NCBI RefSeq assembly: GCF_024159265.1
Contig: NZ_JAMYWY010000001.1
Coordinates: 3,224,001 to 3,288,000 of the forward strand
DNA from: Paenibacillus sp. 1781tsa1
Lineage (GTDB): Bacteria > Bacillota > Bacilli > Paenibacillales > Paenibacillaceae
Direction: 5' to 3'
DNA: 64,000 nt
Every line of letters begins with the position of its first letter. Within the stretch, counting starts at the first letter, position 1. Shown here in pieces: positions 1-10,204 of the stretch. Position numbers and translations under genes: made by a program. The notes under the pieces were generated by a model. It was not told the DNA's origin. It searched no databases and saw nothing but the letters and a program-made list of their open reading frames with translations.

Positions 1-891
1 GATGAAGACGCTTATCGGGAACGAACGAATGGGGCAATCCCCCCGCAGCATTGGGCTGAGATATGCAAACAAACCAAGGAGATGATCCTCCAGAACAAGC
101 TTTTCCATGAGGATGCTACTCCTTACCTATACGTAAAAGAATTGATCGAGGGCGTTCGGACGAATAGAGAGATTCGTTATGTCTTCGTGGATGAAGGTCA
201 GGATTATTCGGCGTTTCAATACGAATATCTCAAGAAACTGTTTCCTCGTGCTCGCATGACCGTACTGGGGGATTTCGGGCAGGCAATCTTTATGCAGGCT
301 ACGGAGTTAGCAGCATCCAACTCGCCATTGATCCACCTTTATGGAGAAGCTGAAACCACGTTGATCCGTCTGGTACGCAGTTATCGTTCAACCCAAGAGA
401 TTGTTGAATTCACGAGACAGATGTTACCAGGGGGAGAAGAGATTAGACCGTTTGAAAGGAGAGATCAGAAGCCTCTTTTAAAAAAATTGAAGGACGAGAA
501 GCAGCGTGGTGCGCAGATTCTGGCAGACATCACTTCGCTTAAGGCAGAGGGGTTCGATTCCATCGCTGTAATAACGAAGACCGCGGCTGAAAGCCGGGAA
601 GCCCATGAAAGGTTACAAAGTCAAGGAGGCGAAGGGTTACAACTCATAACGAAGGATACACAGATTTTTGAAAAAGGAATCATGGTTATTCCTGTGTACC
701 TCGCGAAAGGTGTCGAGTTCGATGCTGTCCTGGTCTATGATGCTTCACCAGAAGCTTACAGCCAGGAATATGATCGTAAACTTCTATATACGGCCTGTAC
801 ACGGGCCATGCACCGACTTCATCTCTATACAACGAACAAGTGGTCACCGTTTGTGCAGGCGTTACCTGCGAATCTGTATGACACCTATTGA
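1..891 (+). CDS. HelD-like UvrD/Rep-superfamily helicase, C-terminal part
   Basis: The frame is open from base 1, so the N-terminus lies outside the window; about 296 codons remain. Superfamily 1 helicase motifs are visible in order: DEGQD (motif II, as VFVDEGQDYS), LGDFGQ (motif III), SYRST (motif IV), KGVEFDAVLVYDA (motif V) and YTACTRAMHRL (motif VI). The DEGQD form and compact C-terminus resemble HelD, which removes RNA polymerase from stalled complexes in Bacillota; a related DNA helicase is possible. The Walker A motif would be upstream and cannot be checked. A strong terminator follows at 970-997. Confidence 0.85.
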   Translation, partial: DEDAYRERTNGAIPPQHWAEICKQTKEMILQNKLFHEDATPYLYVKELIEGVRTNREIRYVFVDEGQDYSAFQYEYLKKLFPRARMTVLGDFGQAIFMQATELAASNSPLIHLYGEAETTLIRLVRSYRSTQEIVEFTRQMLPGGEEIRPFERRDQKPLLKKLKDEKQRGAQILADITSLKAEGFDSIAVITKTAAESREAHERLQSQGGEGLQLITKDTQIFEKGIMVIPVYLAKGVEFDAVLVYDASPEAYSQEYDRKLLYTACTRAMHRLHLYTTNKWSPFVQALPANLYDTY

Positions 892-969
892 AAATAATAA
901 TCGTGAAGGCGTTAAACGTTGTTGTAAAAAGGTATTGCAGATCTGATCTTATTGCAGAACATACAAAGA

Positions 970-997
970 AAAGACCCACCAATTAAGGTGGGTCTTT
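970..997. terminator. Bidirectional intrinsic terminator
   Basis: An 11-bp perfect stem (AAAGACCCACC / GGTGGGTCTTT) with loop AATTAA. A-rich and T-rich flanks let it serve the helicase gene (plus strand) and the ABC permease operon ending at 1083 (minus strand). A second, AT-rich inverted repeat (AAGCATTTT / AAAATGCTT, about 1010-1029) lies between it and the permease stop. Confidence 0.85.
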
Positions 998-1082
998 ACG
1001 TCTATCTTTAAGCATTTTTAAAATGCTTAAGAATTCCCTCGGATTCCTCTAAATGCATCAGAGTTCTGCGAGAATATAAGGT

Positions 1083-1913
1083 TTAACCTTTAACTGCACC
1101 GGCAGTAAGGCCGCTGACAATATATTTTTGCCCGAATAGATACAGGATGAATACAGGCAGCGAAGTGAGCACGAGATTGGCAAAGATCAGATTCCAGTCC
1201 CGGCTATATTTGCCGTAGAAATTGTAGATCGATAGTGGCATCGTCCATGTGGAACTGTCTGTCAGGAAGTACACGGGAATCGTGATGTCATTCCATACGG
1301 ACATGAACACCATGATCGCTACCGTTGCGTTAACGGGCAGGATGAGCGGTGTGACAATGCGGAAGAACACGCCGAACACACTTGCTCCTTCCAGAAAGGC
1401 CACTTCGTCCAGTGCTCGTGGAATGGTTTTGATGAATCCACTGTACAAGAATACGCTGAAGGCTGTATTTAACGCGGCATAGATCAGGATAACGCTCGTG
1501 ATGCTGCCGTAGAACCCCAATCCCTGTACAACCCGTATGGTCGTGATAATCGACATTGGCGCAATCAGTCCCATGAAGAAATACATGTAGATGGTGCCGG
1601 ATAGTTTGGTTTCCCTACGTGCCAGAATGAATGCCGCTGCCGAAGAAGCAACAATATTAATGATGGAAGATACGCCAGTAATCAAAATACTGTTGAAGAA
1701 TGCTCGCGACAGACCGCCTTCTTGGAAGACACGAACATAGTTCGAGAACTGCCATGTTTCCGGGAAACTCAGGGAGAAGCTGAGCACTTCGGCGCTGGTT
1801 TTGAATGAACCAAAGATCAGAATGACAAGCGGTAACAGAACGATAAGAGAGGCCAGAATCAGGAAACCTTCCACGATATAGTTGCGGATGGCGAGTTTGC
1901 GTGTATAGCCCAT
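1083..1913 (-). CDS. Carbohydrate ABC transporter permease (MalG/LacG type)
   Basis: 276 residues, normal for the second permease of a CUT1 sugar importer. There is an N-terminal membrane segment (residues about 14-34), five more hydrophobic segments, and the cytoplasmic EAA loop that docks on the ATPase, seen as EVAFLEGASVFGVFFRIVTP near residues 167-186. The gene is last in a minus-strand operon: binding protein, MalF-type permease, this gene, with only one base between the two permease genes. No ATPase gene is present, which is common in Bacillota where one MsmX-type ATPase serves many importers. The substrate cannot be read from the sequence. Confidence 0.93.
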   Translation of the reverse strand: MGYTRKLAIRNYIVEGFLILASLIVLLPLVILIFGSFKTSAEVLSFSLSFPETWQFSNYVRVFQEGGLSRAFFNSILITGVSSIINIVASSAAAFILARRETKLSGTIYMYFFMGLIAPMSIITTIRVVQGLGFYGSITSVILIYAALNTAFSVFLYSGFIKTIPRALDEVAFLEGASVFGVFFRIVTPLILPVNATVAIMVFMSVWNDITIPVYFLTDSSTWTMPLSIYNFYGKYSRDWNLIFANLVLTSLPVFILYLFGQKYIVSGLTAGAVKG

Positions 1914-1914
1914 G

Positions 1915-2787
1915 TTATTCCGTAACCTCCTTACGCCGCATGAAGATCAATAGCGGTATAGCGATAATAGTAACGACCACGAACAGAAGGGTGTTGACCG
2001 CCGTTCCAAGTCCCCAGTTGCCTTCGCCGAAAGACCGCAGAATGATCGTGCCTACGACCTGGGAAGCGTTACCCGGGCCTCCACCAGTCATGACATATAC
2101 TTCGGAGAATACTTTGAGTCCACCGATCAATGTCAGCATCAGGTTAATGTTAATGGCGGGCAGCAAGAGTGGCAGTGTGATTTTGAAAAAACTTCTCCAC
2201 GAACTTGCGCCATCGATCTTGGCGGCTTCGTAATACTCCTGGGAAATGGACTGCAGGCCAGCCAGATAGATGGCCATCTGGAACCCGGCGCTCTGCCAGA
2301 TGGAGACGATGGCAATCGTCCAGATTACAATCGATGGGTTGGTTAGCCAAGCTTGGCTTAACGAATGTAATCCTACAGATTCCAACAAATTGTTGATGGT
2401 ACCTTCGGTACGCAACATGGGAGTGAACAGAATGCTGATCACGAGTATGCTGAGAATGGAAGGGGAGTAGAAGATCGCACGCAGGAGGTTCTTTGTTCTT
2501 AATCGCATGTTAAGTCCAACGGCCAGTAATAGGCCGATGACATTCTTGCCGACGACAGTGACAATCGCAAAAATCGCCGTGTTTTTCAGTGCCAAAATCA
2601 ACGTTTTGTCTGAGAAAATCTTATCGAAATTATCCCACCCGATGAACTTCAACTCCAGCCGGTCCAACCGCCAATCTGTGAATGAATAATAGAAAGCGGC
2701 AAGAGCAGGCACAACGAAAAAGATGGAGTAGATAATCAGTGCGGGAAATATCATGTAATACGAGTACAGATTTTTAGTTCTTTTCAT
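1915..2787 (-). CDS. Carbohydrate ABC transporter permease (MalF/LacF type)
   Basis: 290 residues with about six membrane segments, the first at residues about 13-35. The EAA loop is seen as EYYEAAKIDGASSWRSFFKI near residues 184-203. It forms the channel heterodimer with the permease encoded directly downstream. The start is an ATG about 70 bases after the binding-protein stop, so the three genes are probably one transcript. Confidence 0.93.
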   Translation of the reverse strand: MKRTKNLYSYYMIFPALIIYSIFFVVPALAAFYYSFTDWRLDRLELKFIGWDNFDKIFSDKTLILALKNTAIFAIVTVVGKNVIGLLLAVGLNMRLRTKNLLRAIFYSPSILSILVISILFTPMLRTEGTINNLLESVGLHSLSQAWLTNPSIVIWTIAIVSIWQSAGFQMAIYLAGLQSISQEYYEAAKIDGASSWRSFFKITLPLLLPAININLMLTLIGGLKVFSEVYVMTGGGPGNASQVVGTIILRSFGEGNWGLGTAVNTLLFVVVTIIAIPLLIFMRRKEVTE

Positions 2788-2855
2788 GTCTCACACTCCG
2801 TTATAGCTAGGCAGCATAACGTTCGATCCTGTTATGCTGCCTTATATTTCACTCT

Positions 2856-4169
2856 TTAGAAACCTTCTACGCCTTTATCCTGCATCAGCTGACTGAACTT
2901 CTCATCCCAGGATTTCAGCACTTCTTCTGGTGACAATCCACCAGCGAATTGATCCTGCAACAATCGGTACAATTCACTGCGATCAACCAGCATGTATGCA
3001 TCCGTTGTTAGCACGGTTTTCTTCGGCGTAATGTAATTGTCTACAATATCCTGTTTGTATGCCGGCAGTTCCGGTGTAGTAACGTCACTGAAATTGGATA
3101 CGTATCCTTTGGAATCCACGATCTGTTGTGCGACATCTTTGGAAGCGATATAGTCCAAAAACTGCTTCGCTTCATCCAAATGTTTGGATTTCTTCGGAAT
3201 GAACAGTTGTCCGCCGAGTGGACTTGCACCCAGACTGGCATTATCCGACGATGGAATCGGGAATACACCCAGTTCCATATTTGGATCTTGCTCGGCCACG
3301 CCTTCAATTAACCAATCGCCCATAAACATCATGGCTACTTCCTTGTTCAGGAATTTACCTACTGCCATGTCATAGCTGTCGCTAAGTACATCAGTGTTGG
3401 TGTATCCCTTGGTGTACACTTCATACTGTTGTTCCAGAAATGTTTTGAATTCCGGAATATCGGACCATTTTTTCTTGTTACTGTTCAACTCATCAAAAAA
3501 CGTCGGATCATTTTTGGCTACAAAATCGGCAAAAGCTGCAGCGGGCCAGATGTTGGCAGCCCAGGCATCTTTGTAAGGCATGAATACAGGTGTAATGCCA
3601 CTGGCTTTGATTTTTTCACAGATGGCCAGGAATTCTTCGTAGTTCGTTGGGATCGACAACCCGAGTTCTTCAAAGATTTGTTTGTTGTAAACAACCCCTT
3701 GCATCCCTGTATCCTGACTGACATGGAAGCTGTAGAGATGACCACCGGAAGAGAGGACGTCCTTGTTCACAATTCTGCTTGCCCAAGGCTCGTTGTCCAG
3801 AATCTCGAAGTTACGTTCAAGGTTCAGATCCGTGACAGCACTCGCCAGATTGTATTGAATGATATCAGGCGTTTCATCTACAGCCAGTTTGGTTTGCAGT
3901 ACTGTCGTCGTTTGTTCTGCTGGAATCAGCTGCAAATTGACGCGAATGTTCGTTTGTTTTTCAAATGCATCGAGAATGTCCTGCTGGATGAAGGCAGAGT
4001 CCTGAGAACTTTTGGAGATCGCCAGCTCCAATGTGACTTTGCCACTCTTGCTGTCCCCGCCAGCAGCTGTACCTGAATCCGTATCCCCTGAACCACAAGC
4101 GGTTAATGAGATGGATAATAAACTGGCCAGAATAATGGAAATCGCCTTTTTTCTTTTTATTGTTTTCAA
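2856..4169 (-). CDS. Sugar ABC transporter substrate-binding lipoprotein
   Basis: 437 residues. A charged N-terminus and hydrophobic stretch end in lipobox SLTAC, with Cys25 as the lipid-anchored residue, followed by a Gly/Ser/Asp-rich linker. The rest has the length and sequence style of extracellular family 1 sugar-binding proteins, for example GDWLIEG in the middle and YRLLQDQFAGGLSPEEVL near the end. It captures the sugar outside the membrane for the two downstream permeases. It is divergent from a histidine kinase gene, and a cre-like box at 4196-4209 lies just upstream. Confidence 0.94.
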   Translation of the reverse strand: MKTIKRKKAISIILASLLSISLTACGSGDTDSGTAAGGDSKSGKVTLELAISKSSQDSAFIQQDILDAFEKQTNIRVNLQLIPAEQTTTVLQTKLAVDETPDIIQYNLASAVTDLNLERNFEILDNEPWASRIVNKDVLSSGGHLYSFHVSQDTGMQGVVYNKQIFEELGLSIPTNYEEFLAICEKIKASGITPVFMPYKDAWAANIWPAAAFADFVAKNDPTFFDELNSNKKKWSDIPEFKTFLEQQYEVYTKGYTNTDVLSDSYDMAVGKFLNKEVAMMFMGDWLIEGVAEQDPNMELGVFPIPSSDNASLGASPLGGQLFIPKKSKHLDEAKQFLDYIASKDVAQQIVDSKGYVSNFSDVTTPELPAYKQDIVDNYITPKKTVLTTDAYMLVDRSELYRLLQDQFAGGLSPEEVLKSWDEKFSQLMQDKGVEGF

Positions 4170-4195
4170 TGCAAATCCCCCTCTAAAACGTGTAG

Positions 4196-4209
4196 TGAAT
4201 CCGTTTACA
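4196..4209. promoter_or_regulatory. Candidate cre box (CcpA site)
   Basis: TGAATCCGTTTACA matches the Bacillus consensus TGWAANCGNTNWCA at all but one position. It lies 27 bases upstream of the start of the sugar-binding lipoprotein gene, between it and the divergent kinase gene. This suggests glucose repression of the importer; a LacI-type operator would look alike. Confidence 0.5.
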
Positions 4210-4375
4210 AGTCCGATTATAGATTCTTTTCTCTCCCCGGTACATGTCTGTGCTTGAACGTTGATGTGTAAAATCCTGAACTTGAAATCGCTATCATTTC
4301 ATGGAGTACCGTGATAGAGTAGACATCAATGTAAGGGATTTCACATCATGTCAGAACAGGAGGGCATCTCTAATA

Positions 4376-6139
4376 ATGGCGAAGTTCATACATAAAACCA
4401 CTCAATTCAGTTTGCAGACGAAGGTGTTTTTGACGTTTCTGGCTCTGCTTTTGTTTGTGCTGGGCTGTTTTATCGTTTATGTGAATGTGATCGTTGTCCG
4501 CCCGCTCAAATTGAAAACGGAGCAGGATGCGCTCGTGACCGCTACGAAGGTAAGAGAGCAAGTGGATCTCTACGTGGAGCAGCAGAACCAGATGTCGCAG
4601 CGAATATTATCCAGCAAAAATATTTTTGCGGCCATGGACAAGAGCTCCTCAGCACATAGTAATTATGAAAGACTGAAACAGATTCGGATCATTAAAGACA
4701 TCATGTTCCAGGCCATCGGGCCGAGCATGAATATCAAGGACATGTCCATCTATGACAATCACGGCGTTCTCCTGACGTCGTATCTGGGTTCGGGTAATCC
4801 GCCCGCCATCCTGAACACCATGATGGAGAGTAGTCAAGTCGGACGAGATTGGACAGAGAGTGGTTTTGTTCTGCTGCGCCAAGCCGATACCATTTCCTTT
4901 GTTCGTACGATCAATGATCAGAATGGCAAGGTGTACGGTTATCTTAGCATTCAGATGGAACAGGCTTATATACAGAACCTTACGGAAGGCATTACAGCAG
5001 GGGATGTCTATATTCTGAATGAACAAGGAGAGCAGATGACAGGCACGGAAGCGGGTGTGACATTTGCCAATTGGACGAAGCCTGCATTAGACGAGGGATT
5101 AGATGTCGACAAAGACGACAATTATATCACGCATTCCACTTCACCCAGTACAGGTTGGATCACGTATATCATAACGCCCAAAAAATCTGTTCTAGGCTCG
5201 ATCCATTCGGTTCAGACGATGTCCATTCTGCTGATTACAGCACTGATGCTGGTTTCGTTCGTGTATATCTTCCTGTCGACGCGTAACCTGCTGCTGCCTA
5301 TCCGCAAGCTACGCAGCCAGATCTGGCGCATGAACTACAGCAATATGAATCTGAAAGTGGATGAAACGCCGAAAAATAACGATCTATTGTTGCTGAATGA
5401 AGCCTTTCAGGATCTGATGCAGAGGCTGCAGCAATCGATTGACCGGGAAAAATCGGCGCTTCATGAAGAAGTAAAGGCGCGTAATTCAGCGCTGCAAGCC
5501 CAGATTGCACCTCATTTTATTCATAATGTTCTATACCTGATCAGTATTGCCGCCCAAGAGGGCAAGACCAAAGTTGTATCTGATATGTGTAAACATCTCT
5601 CGGACAGTCTGCGTTATATTGTCTCTTCACCATACGCGCATGTGACTTTGGCTGAGGAACTTCAACATACGAGACATTACCTGTCCCTTGTACAACAAAA
5701 GTACGAGGAGGATCTAGAATGGGAAATCTCTGCTGACGAGCTGGCGAACGAAATCCGGTTACCACGGTTGGTCATTCAGCCGTTTGTGGAAAACTGCATT
5801 GAACATGCCTTTGCCAACACCGCGCCGCCCTGGCATATCCGGATTACCGTGAAGCAATATAACGGACTATGGGCTTTGGAGATCAAGGATAACGGAGAGG
5901 GGTTTCCACCGGAGAAGATCCAGGAGATTATAGCCAATATTCAGGCATCGGGCTCCGGAATGAACCAGACGGCCGATCGTGCCACAGCCCTTGGTAATAT
6001 GGGGATTATCAACAGTGTCAATCGACTCAAACTAATGTATAACAACCGGCTCTTTATTAATATATTTAACAATCATGCGGAAGAGCAACATGGAGCAACG
6101 ATTCAAATCATCGGCTCACTGACGAAGGATTTTTACTAG
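4376..6139 (+). CDS. YesM-type sensor histidine kinase
   Basis: I start at ATG 4376 because AGGAGG lies 12 bases before it and the protein then opens with a membrane helix; the frame could extend to 4301. The product has 587 residues: membrane helix at about 14-38, extracellular sensor domain, second helix at about 285-305, HAMP, then a His_kinase domain with HFIHN holding phospho-acceptor His380. The ATP-binding domain has ENCIEHA (N box) and DNGEGF (G box). It is divergent from a sugar importer and followed by its response regulator at 6203, so it probably senses the imported sugar or its loaded binding protein. Confidence 0.93.
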   Translation: MAKFIHKTTQFSLQTKVFLTFLALLLFVLGCFIVYVNVIVVRPLKLKTEQDALVTATKVREQVDLYVEQQNQMSQRILSSKNIFAAMDKSSSAHSNYERLKQIRIIKDIMFQAIGPSMNIKDMSIYDNHGVLLTSYLGSGNPPAILNTMMESSQVGRDWTESGFVLLRQADTISFVRTINDQNGKVYGYLSIQMEQAYIQNLTEGITAGDVYILNEQGEQMTGTEAGVTFANWTKPALDEGLDVDKDDNYITHSTSPSTGWITYIITPKKSVLGSIHSVQTMSILLITALMLVSFVYIFLSTRNLLLPIRKLRSQIWRMNYSNMNLKVDETPKNNDLLLLNEAFQDLMQRLQQSIDREKSALHEEVKARNSALQAQIAPHFIHNVLYLISIAAQEGKTKVVSDMCKHLSDSLRYIVSSPYAHVTLAEELQHTRHYLSLVQQKYEEDLEWEISADELANEIRLPRLVIQPFVENCIEHAFANTAPPWHIRITVKQYNGLWALEIKDNGEGFPPEKIQEIIANIQASGSGMNQTADRATALGNMGIINSVNRLKLMYNNRLFINIFNNHAEEQHGATIQIIGSLTKDFY

Positions 6140-6190
6140 GGCGTGTCTGAAAACTCCGAAGGAAGCAGATGTGAGACACGACATAACTAG
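6136..6190. repeat. Short CTAG-bounded inverted repeat between kinase and regulator genes
   Basis: The segment begins with CTAG, which contains the kinase stop codon, and ends with CTAG. Inside, CGTGTCT (6142-6148) and AGACACG (6174-6180) form an inverted repeat. The response-regulator ribosome site AGGAGG overlaps the right end. It may be a simple mRNA hairpin or the footprint of a small inverted-repeat element; it codes for nothing. Confidence 0.4.
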
Positions 6191-6202
6191 GAGGCATAGG
6201 CG

Positions 6203-7729
6203 ATGTATAATGCGATGATCGTAGAGGATAGCAAACCGATATTACGTAATATTAAAATGCTCTTGGAAACGCTGAGCTTCCCGATTCGTGTAGCGGCTAC
6301 GGCAACGAATGGAGAGGAGGCTTTGGCGGCGATAAAGCAGTCATCAATTGATCTGTTGTTGACGGATATTCGAATGCCAAAAATGGATGGACTGTCCCTG
6401 ATTGAGCAAGCCAAGCTTGCCAACCCGGATCTGAAGGTCATTCTAATTAGCGGGTACAGCGATTTTGAATACACAAGAAAAGCATTGAACCTGCAAGTGT
6501 TTGACTATTTGCTAAAACCTGTCGAACGAGAGGCGCTTGAAGAAGTCATGGGCCGGGTCATTGACCAACTTGATCAACAGATGTCCAAGGAACTGCTGGA
6601 TTTGCAGGAAATCATTCATCCCCAATGTGAGACTGCGCTGAAACAAGGGGAGGATTTTCCGCCCTTATTCAGCCAGATGATGATTATTATGAGTAAACAA
6701 CCCTTCACCGCAGGGCATGAACGATGGGTGCAGGTGGAGCTTGAGGCTATAGTGCAGAATTTTTTTACATTCTATTCTTGTCGTGTGTACACCAGTCAAA
6801 CCCCATATCAATTTATCGCTTTTGTCAACAAAAGTGCACTTGAGGTGTACTCTTCCGTACATGAATGTATTGAAGCGTTGCGACGGCATTTGGTTGCGCA
6901 TGACATCGATGCAATCATTGGAGGACAACTCCTATTCGCTGAGTCTGGTAATCTGCCTGAGCTCTATCACCGCATGTCGTCCATTATGTCTGAGCAGCAA
7001 CGGTTGAAACAAGGAATAGTGTTGGATACCGGGAATCCGGTGTCGATGGCCAGATCCGAGTCAGGCTGTCTGGATCCGGTGCTGGAATCTGTTTTTGTAC
7101 AGATGATACAGGCCAGGCAGAAAGAACGGTTTGCTCTTAAGCTATCTGAATTGTTGAATCGATGGGCAGAGGATAATGTACATATGACCGAGGTGGAGCG
7201 GTTTATTGGATTGATCGTAGATACGTTTGCTCATCTGTACGAGGAACAGGGTTCGGGCATGAGATTGGGGTTGGAGCTTCGGGCAAAACAATTCGTCCAG
7301 GCACAGTCCTATGCCGATTTTTGCCGGGAACTAACGGAATGGACGGGACAGTGTTTCGATATGCTGCAATCCCACGTTCGCAAAAGCAAGGCAATCCTAT
7401 TCGAACAGATTGACGATTACGTAAAACTTAATAAGTACTCTCCATTGTCGATGAACGACATTGCCATGAAGTTTCACGTCAGCCCGTCATATGTCAGCAG
7501 AGTAATCAAACATGCAACACAAATTACATTTGTTCAGTATTACACCCAGCTTCGCATTCAGGAAGCCTGCAGACTGATGGAAAGCCAACCGGACATGAAG
7601 TTTAAGGAAGTATCCGATTTGCTATCGTTTAGCGATCAGCACTATTTCTCGAAGGTGTTCAAAGAGTATACGGGGCTAAGTCCTACGGAATATAAACAAC
7701 AGATGCCTGGTATAAAGAACCAATCATAG
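6203..7729 (+). CDS. YesN-type response regulator with AraC DNA-binding domain
   Basis: 508 residues. The N-terminal receiver domain has the acidic pair E8/D9, phospho-acceptor Asp55 in LLLTDIRMPKMDG, and the conserved lysine in YLLKPV. A central region of about 250 residues is family-typical and has no obvious motif. The C-terminus is an AraC helix-turn-helix pair with FSDQHYFSKVFKEYTGLSPT. AGGAGG sits eight bases before ATG. Paired with the upstream kinase, it probably activates the divergent sugar importer operon. Confidence 0.94.
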   Translation: MYNAMIVEDSKPILRNIKMLLETLSFPIRVAATATNGEEALAAIKQSSIDLLLTDIRMPKMDGLSLIEQAKLANPDLKVILISGYSDFEYTRKALNLQVFDYLLKPVEREALEEVMGRVIDQLDQQMSKELLDLQEIIHPQCETALKQGEDFPPLFSQMMIIMSKQPFTAGHERWVQVELEAIVQNFFTFYSCRVYTSQTPYQFIAFVNKSALEVYSSVHECIEALRRHLVAHDIDAIIGGQLLFAESGNLPELYHRMSSIMSEQQRLKQGIVLDTGNPVSMARSESGCLDPVLESVFVQMIQARQKERFALKLSELLNRWAEDNVHMTEVERFIGLIVDTFAHLYEEQGSGMRLGLELRAKQFVQAQSYADFCRELTEWTGQCFDMLQSHVRKSKAILFEQIDDYVKLNKYSPLSMNDIAMKFHVSPSYVSRVIKHATQITFVQYYTQLRIQEACRLMESQPDMKFKEVSDLLSFSDQHYFSKVFKEYTGLSPTEYKQQMPGIKNQS

Positions 7730-7730
7730 C

Positions 7731-7759
7731 TAACAAACCCTTTTTATTTATGCTATAAT
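7731..7759 (+). promoter_or_regulatory. Extended -10 promoter upstream of the chemoreceptor gene
   Basis: TGCTATAAT (7751-7759) is a perfect extended -10. The hexamer 17 bases upstream (TAACAA, 7731-7736) is a weak -35, as is usual with extended -10 promoters. Transcription from here gives a leader of about 145 bases containing an AT-rich palindrome (ATGTATATACAT). I could not match the leader to a known riboswitch. Confidence 0.5.
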
Positions 7760-7912
7760 ACGAAACAAATACGGCTTGTTACTGAATTCATTCAGGCAAT
7801 ACCTATGTATATACATGCTCAAAGTTTCTTTGGGTGTGTACATATATGGGTTTTTTTGCGTTTACTTGCCGGTTGATTCTACTAAAAATGAATACAGAGA
7901 GGAAGATTCACT

Positions 7913-9958
7913 TTGGAAAAAGAAAAGAAAAAAAGGTCATTTTATAAGAAAGGAGGAGCCAGTTTACGATTAATGAGTACTAGACTCATTGCAGCTTTCC
8001 TTGCGGTGCTTATTATCCCAACTGCACTTATCGGTTATTTCTCGTATCATAGTGCCAAAGATCAGGTGCAACAAAAAATGACAGATCCCATCAATACAAT
8101 TTTAACGATGACAGGACAGCATATTAACAATCTGGTAGGGGAAAAAGCAGAATTATTGAGTTATATAGACAGTATGTATGGTTCCCTTCCCAGTCAGGCG
8201 AATACCGAAGCGGTACAAGTAGGAATTGACCAATTAGCTGATACATATCCTGATATTCTTGCCATAACTGTGGGTAACGACCAAGGTGATTTCATATTAT
8301 CTCCAGCAGTAGAGGATGCAACATATGATCCACGCAGCGCAGAATGGTATACCAATGGTATAAGTAACAATGGATCACTCTACTTTTCGAGCATTATGAA
8401 AGATCCGGTATCCGGGAAGATTTATGTAGAAATTTCAAAAGCTCTTTCAAATCAACATGGTGTAGCAAGTATTAAACTTGATCTGGAGCAATTAGCAAAA
8501 GAAATATCTGAAGTGGATGTGGGAGGTAATGGGAGCCTGATTGTGGTTGACGCCAATCGAACAATCGCGGCTTGGTCCGGTGCCATTGTAAAAGGTGGGG
8601 GAGGAGAACTCGGTGGAGCGCTCATCGAAGGAATTCCAGTTCATCCAAATACGGCTTCAAGTTCCGATGAACCGATGGCATTCTCCCAATTTGTTAGAAC
8701 GGATCTGGCGTATGATCTGGAGGTATATAACGGTGTTAATGCTTTGACCGGTTGGAATGTCATTGCTTTGATGGGCCATGAAGACTTCATCGCCGCAGCG
8801 AAACCCATCATGTTATCGAGTCTAACCGTCATTGCTGTATCTGTATTGATTGCCGGAGTTATTATTTTCTTTATTCTGAGGTCTTTTATTGTACCTATGC
8901 AAAAACTGCGAAAGGCCACTCGCAGCGTAAGCGAAGGGAATCTGTCCGAACGGGTTAATCTTAAAACTGAAAATGAATTTGGCATATTGGCCAATGATTT
9001 TGACCAAATGACCAGTTCCCTTCAATCGGTGGTTGCCGAACTTCATCAGACGTCATCGTTGTTAAGTCACTCTTCCCAGATGATTCAGGAGAGTACAGAA
9101 CAAACTACCCAATCGGTACAACATGTGGCTGTAACCATGCAACAGACTGCAGAGTCAGCTATCGTTGGGGCGGAAAATTCGGAACAAACCGCGAATGCCG
9201 TAGAAGAGATGGCGAGAGGCATCAGTACAATTGCAGAATCTGCGAGTGCCATCGTTGATTCGGCTGAAGAGACGGAGCGCGCTGTTGCTAATGGTGGGAA
9301 AACCATTAACCAGGTGGGAGAACAAATGGAACATATTCTGGGAGCTGTTGAAGAAACCTCGGCATTGATTAATGAGCTGTCCAGTCTGTCGGCCGAAGCC
9401 AATCGAATGAATGAAGCGATTGCGGATATCTCTCGGCAAACCAACCTTCTGTCACTGAATGCCTCTATTGAAGCATCAAGAGCAGGAGAACACGGTAAAG
9501 GTTTTGCTGTTGTTGCTGGTGAGGTGCGCACGTTATCCATGCACTCCAAACAAAGTGCGGATAACATTGGCGCTACCATTAGCAAAATGCTCGATCTGAT
9601 TGCCAAATCGACATCCCTTATGAATGATAAAGTTCGCAATCAAGTTGGTGAGGGAATGCGGATCAGCCAAGAAGCTTCTGCAACCATATCCAACATTGAG
9701 CAATATACAACTCATATCGTGGATCAAATTCAGGAGATATCCGCTGTCTCCGAACAGTTGTCAGCCAGTACGGAAGAAGTCTCGGCTACCGTTGCCGCGA
9801 TGAGTCATATCTCTAAAGTGTCGGCTGATAGCGCTCAGACAACTTCAGCAGCAGCCCAAGAGCAAATGGCGGCAATGGAGGAGATATCCGCATCTTCTGC
9901 ACAGCTATCCAAAACAGCTGAGAATATGCAAGCACTGGTTCGCCGGTTTAAGCTCTAG
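7913..9958 (+). CDS. Methyl-accepting chemotaxis protein
   Basis: 681 residues from a TTG start preceded by GAGAGGA. A lysine-rich cytoplasmic tip is followed by a membrane helix (residues about 26-46), an extracellular dCACHE-like sensor region with [10 protein letters not shown], a second membrane helix at about 300-322, a HAMP domain, and the coiled-coil signalling domain. Its conserved hairpin tip is seen in [20 protein letters not shown] near residues 505-525, where CheA and CheW bind. The sensed ligand is unknown. It is a single gene with its own promoter and a terminator near 10001. Confidence 0.95.
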   Translation: MEKEKKKRSFYKKGGASLRLMSTRLIAAFLAVLIIPTALIGYFSYHSAKDQVQQKMTDPINTILTMTGQHINNLVGEKAELLSYIDSMYGSLPSQANTEAVQVGIDQLADTYPDILAITVGNDQGDFILSPAVEDATYDPRSAEWYTNGISNNGSLYFSSIMKDPVSGKIYVEISKALSNQHGVASIKLDLEQLAKEISEVDVGGNGSLIVVDANRTIAAWSGAIVKGGGGELGGALIEGIPVHPNTASSSDEPMAFSQFVRTDLAYDLEVYNGVNALTGWNVIALMGHEDFIAAAKPIMLSSLTVIAVSVLIAGVIIFFILRSFIVPMQKLRKATRSVSEGNLSERVNLKTENEFGILANDFDQMTSSLQSVVAELHQTSSLLSHSSQMIQESTEQTTQSVQHVAVTMQQTAESAIVGAENSEQTANAVEEMARGISTIAESASAIVDSAEETERAVANGGKTINQVGEQMEHILGAVEETSALINELSSLSAEANRMNEAIADISRQTNLLSLNASIEASRAGEHGKGFAVVAGEVRTLSMHSKQSADNIGATISKMLDLIAKSTSLMNDKVRNQVGEGMRISQEASATISNIEQYTTHIVDQIQEISAVSEQLSASTEEVSATVAAMSHISKVSADSAQTTSAAAQEQMAAMEEISASSAQLSKTAENMQALVRRFKL

Positions 9959-9999
9959 AGTAGAGGTAAGTAAGCGTGAAACGAAACGTGTTAAGCAAA

Positions 10000-10027
10000 A
10001 GGCGTTCCCCAAAGGGAGCGTCTTTTT
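10000..10027 (+). terminator. Intrinsic terminator of the chemoreceptor gene
   Basis: A GGCGTTCCC / GGGAGCGTC stem with a short loop, followed by TTTTT, about 40 bases after the stop codon. Confidence 0.7.
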
Positions 10028-10204
10028 GTGCGCTTAGCTTAGAGAGAGAGGAGTAAGAATGTGATCACTCATCCTCAACATATCCTTTCTAGCATTCCGG
10101 ATGAAACGGGTTCGCAGACAATAGAGGTAGGATAATGCAATAATTCAGTGAATTTATATATGAAGAGATCTGATAAAATGAATGAAAAGCTGGGAGGTAA
10201 AGCC

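Noticed and set aside
3429..4076. 215-codon open frame opposite the sugar-binding lipoprotein gene
   Set aside because: It is a reverse-frame shadow; the opposite strand has a clear lipoprotein with lipobox and operon context.
7776..7912. Possible cyclic di-GMP riboswitch before the chemoreceptor gene
   Set aside because: The leader lacks the conserved GEMM core and its tetraloop-receptor pattern; only an AT-rich palindrome is visible.
9085..9639. 184-codon frame opposite the chemoreceptor signalling domain
   Set aside because: Serine/alanine-rich shadow of the coiled-coil domain, without a ribosome site.
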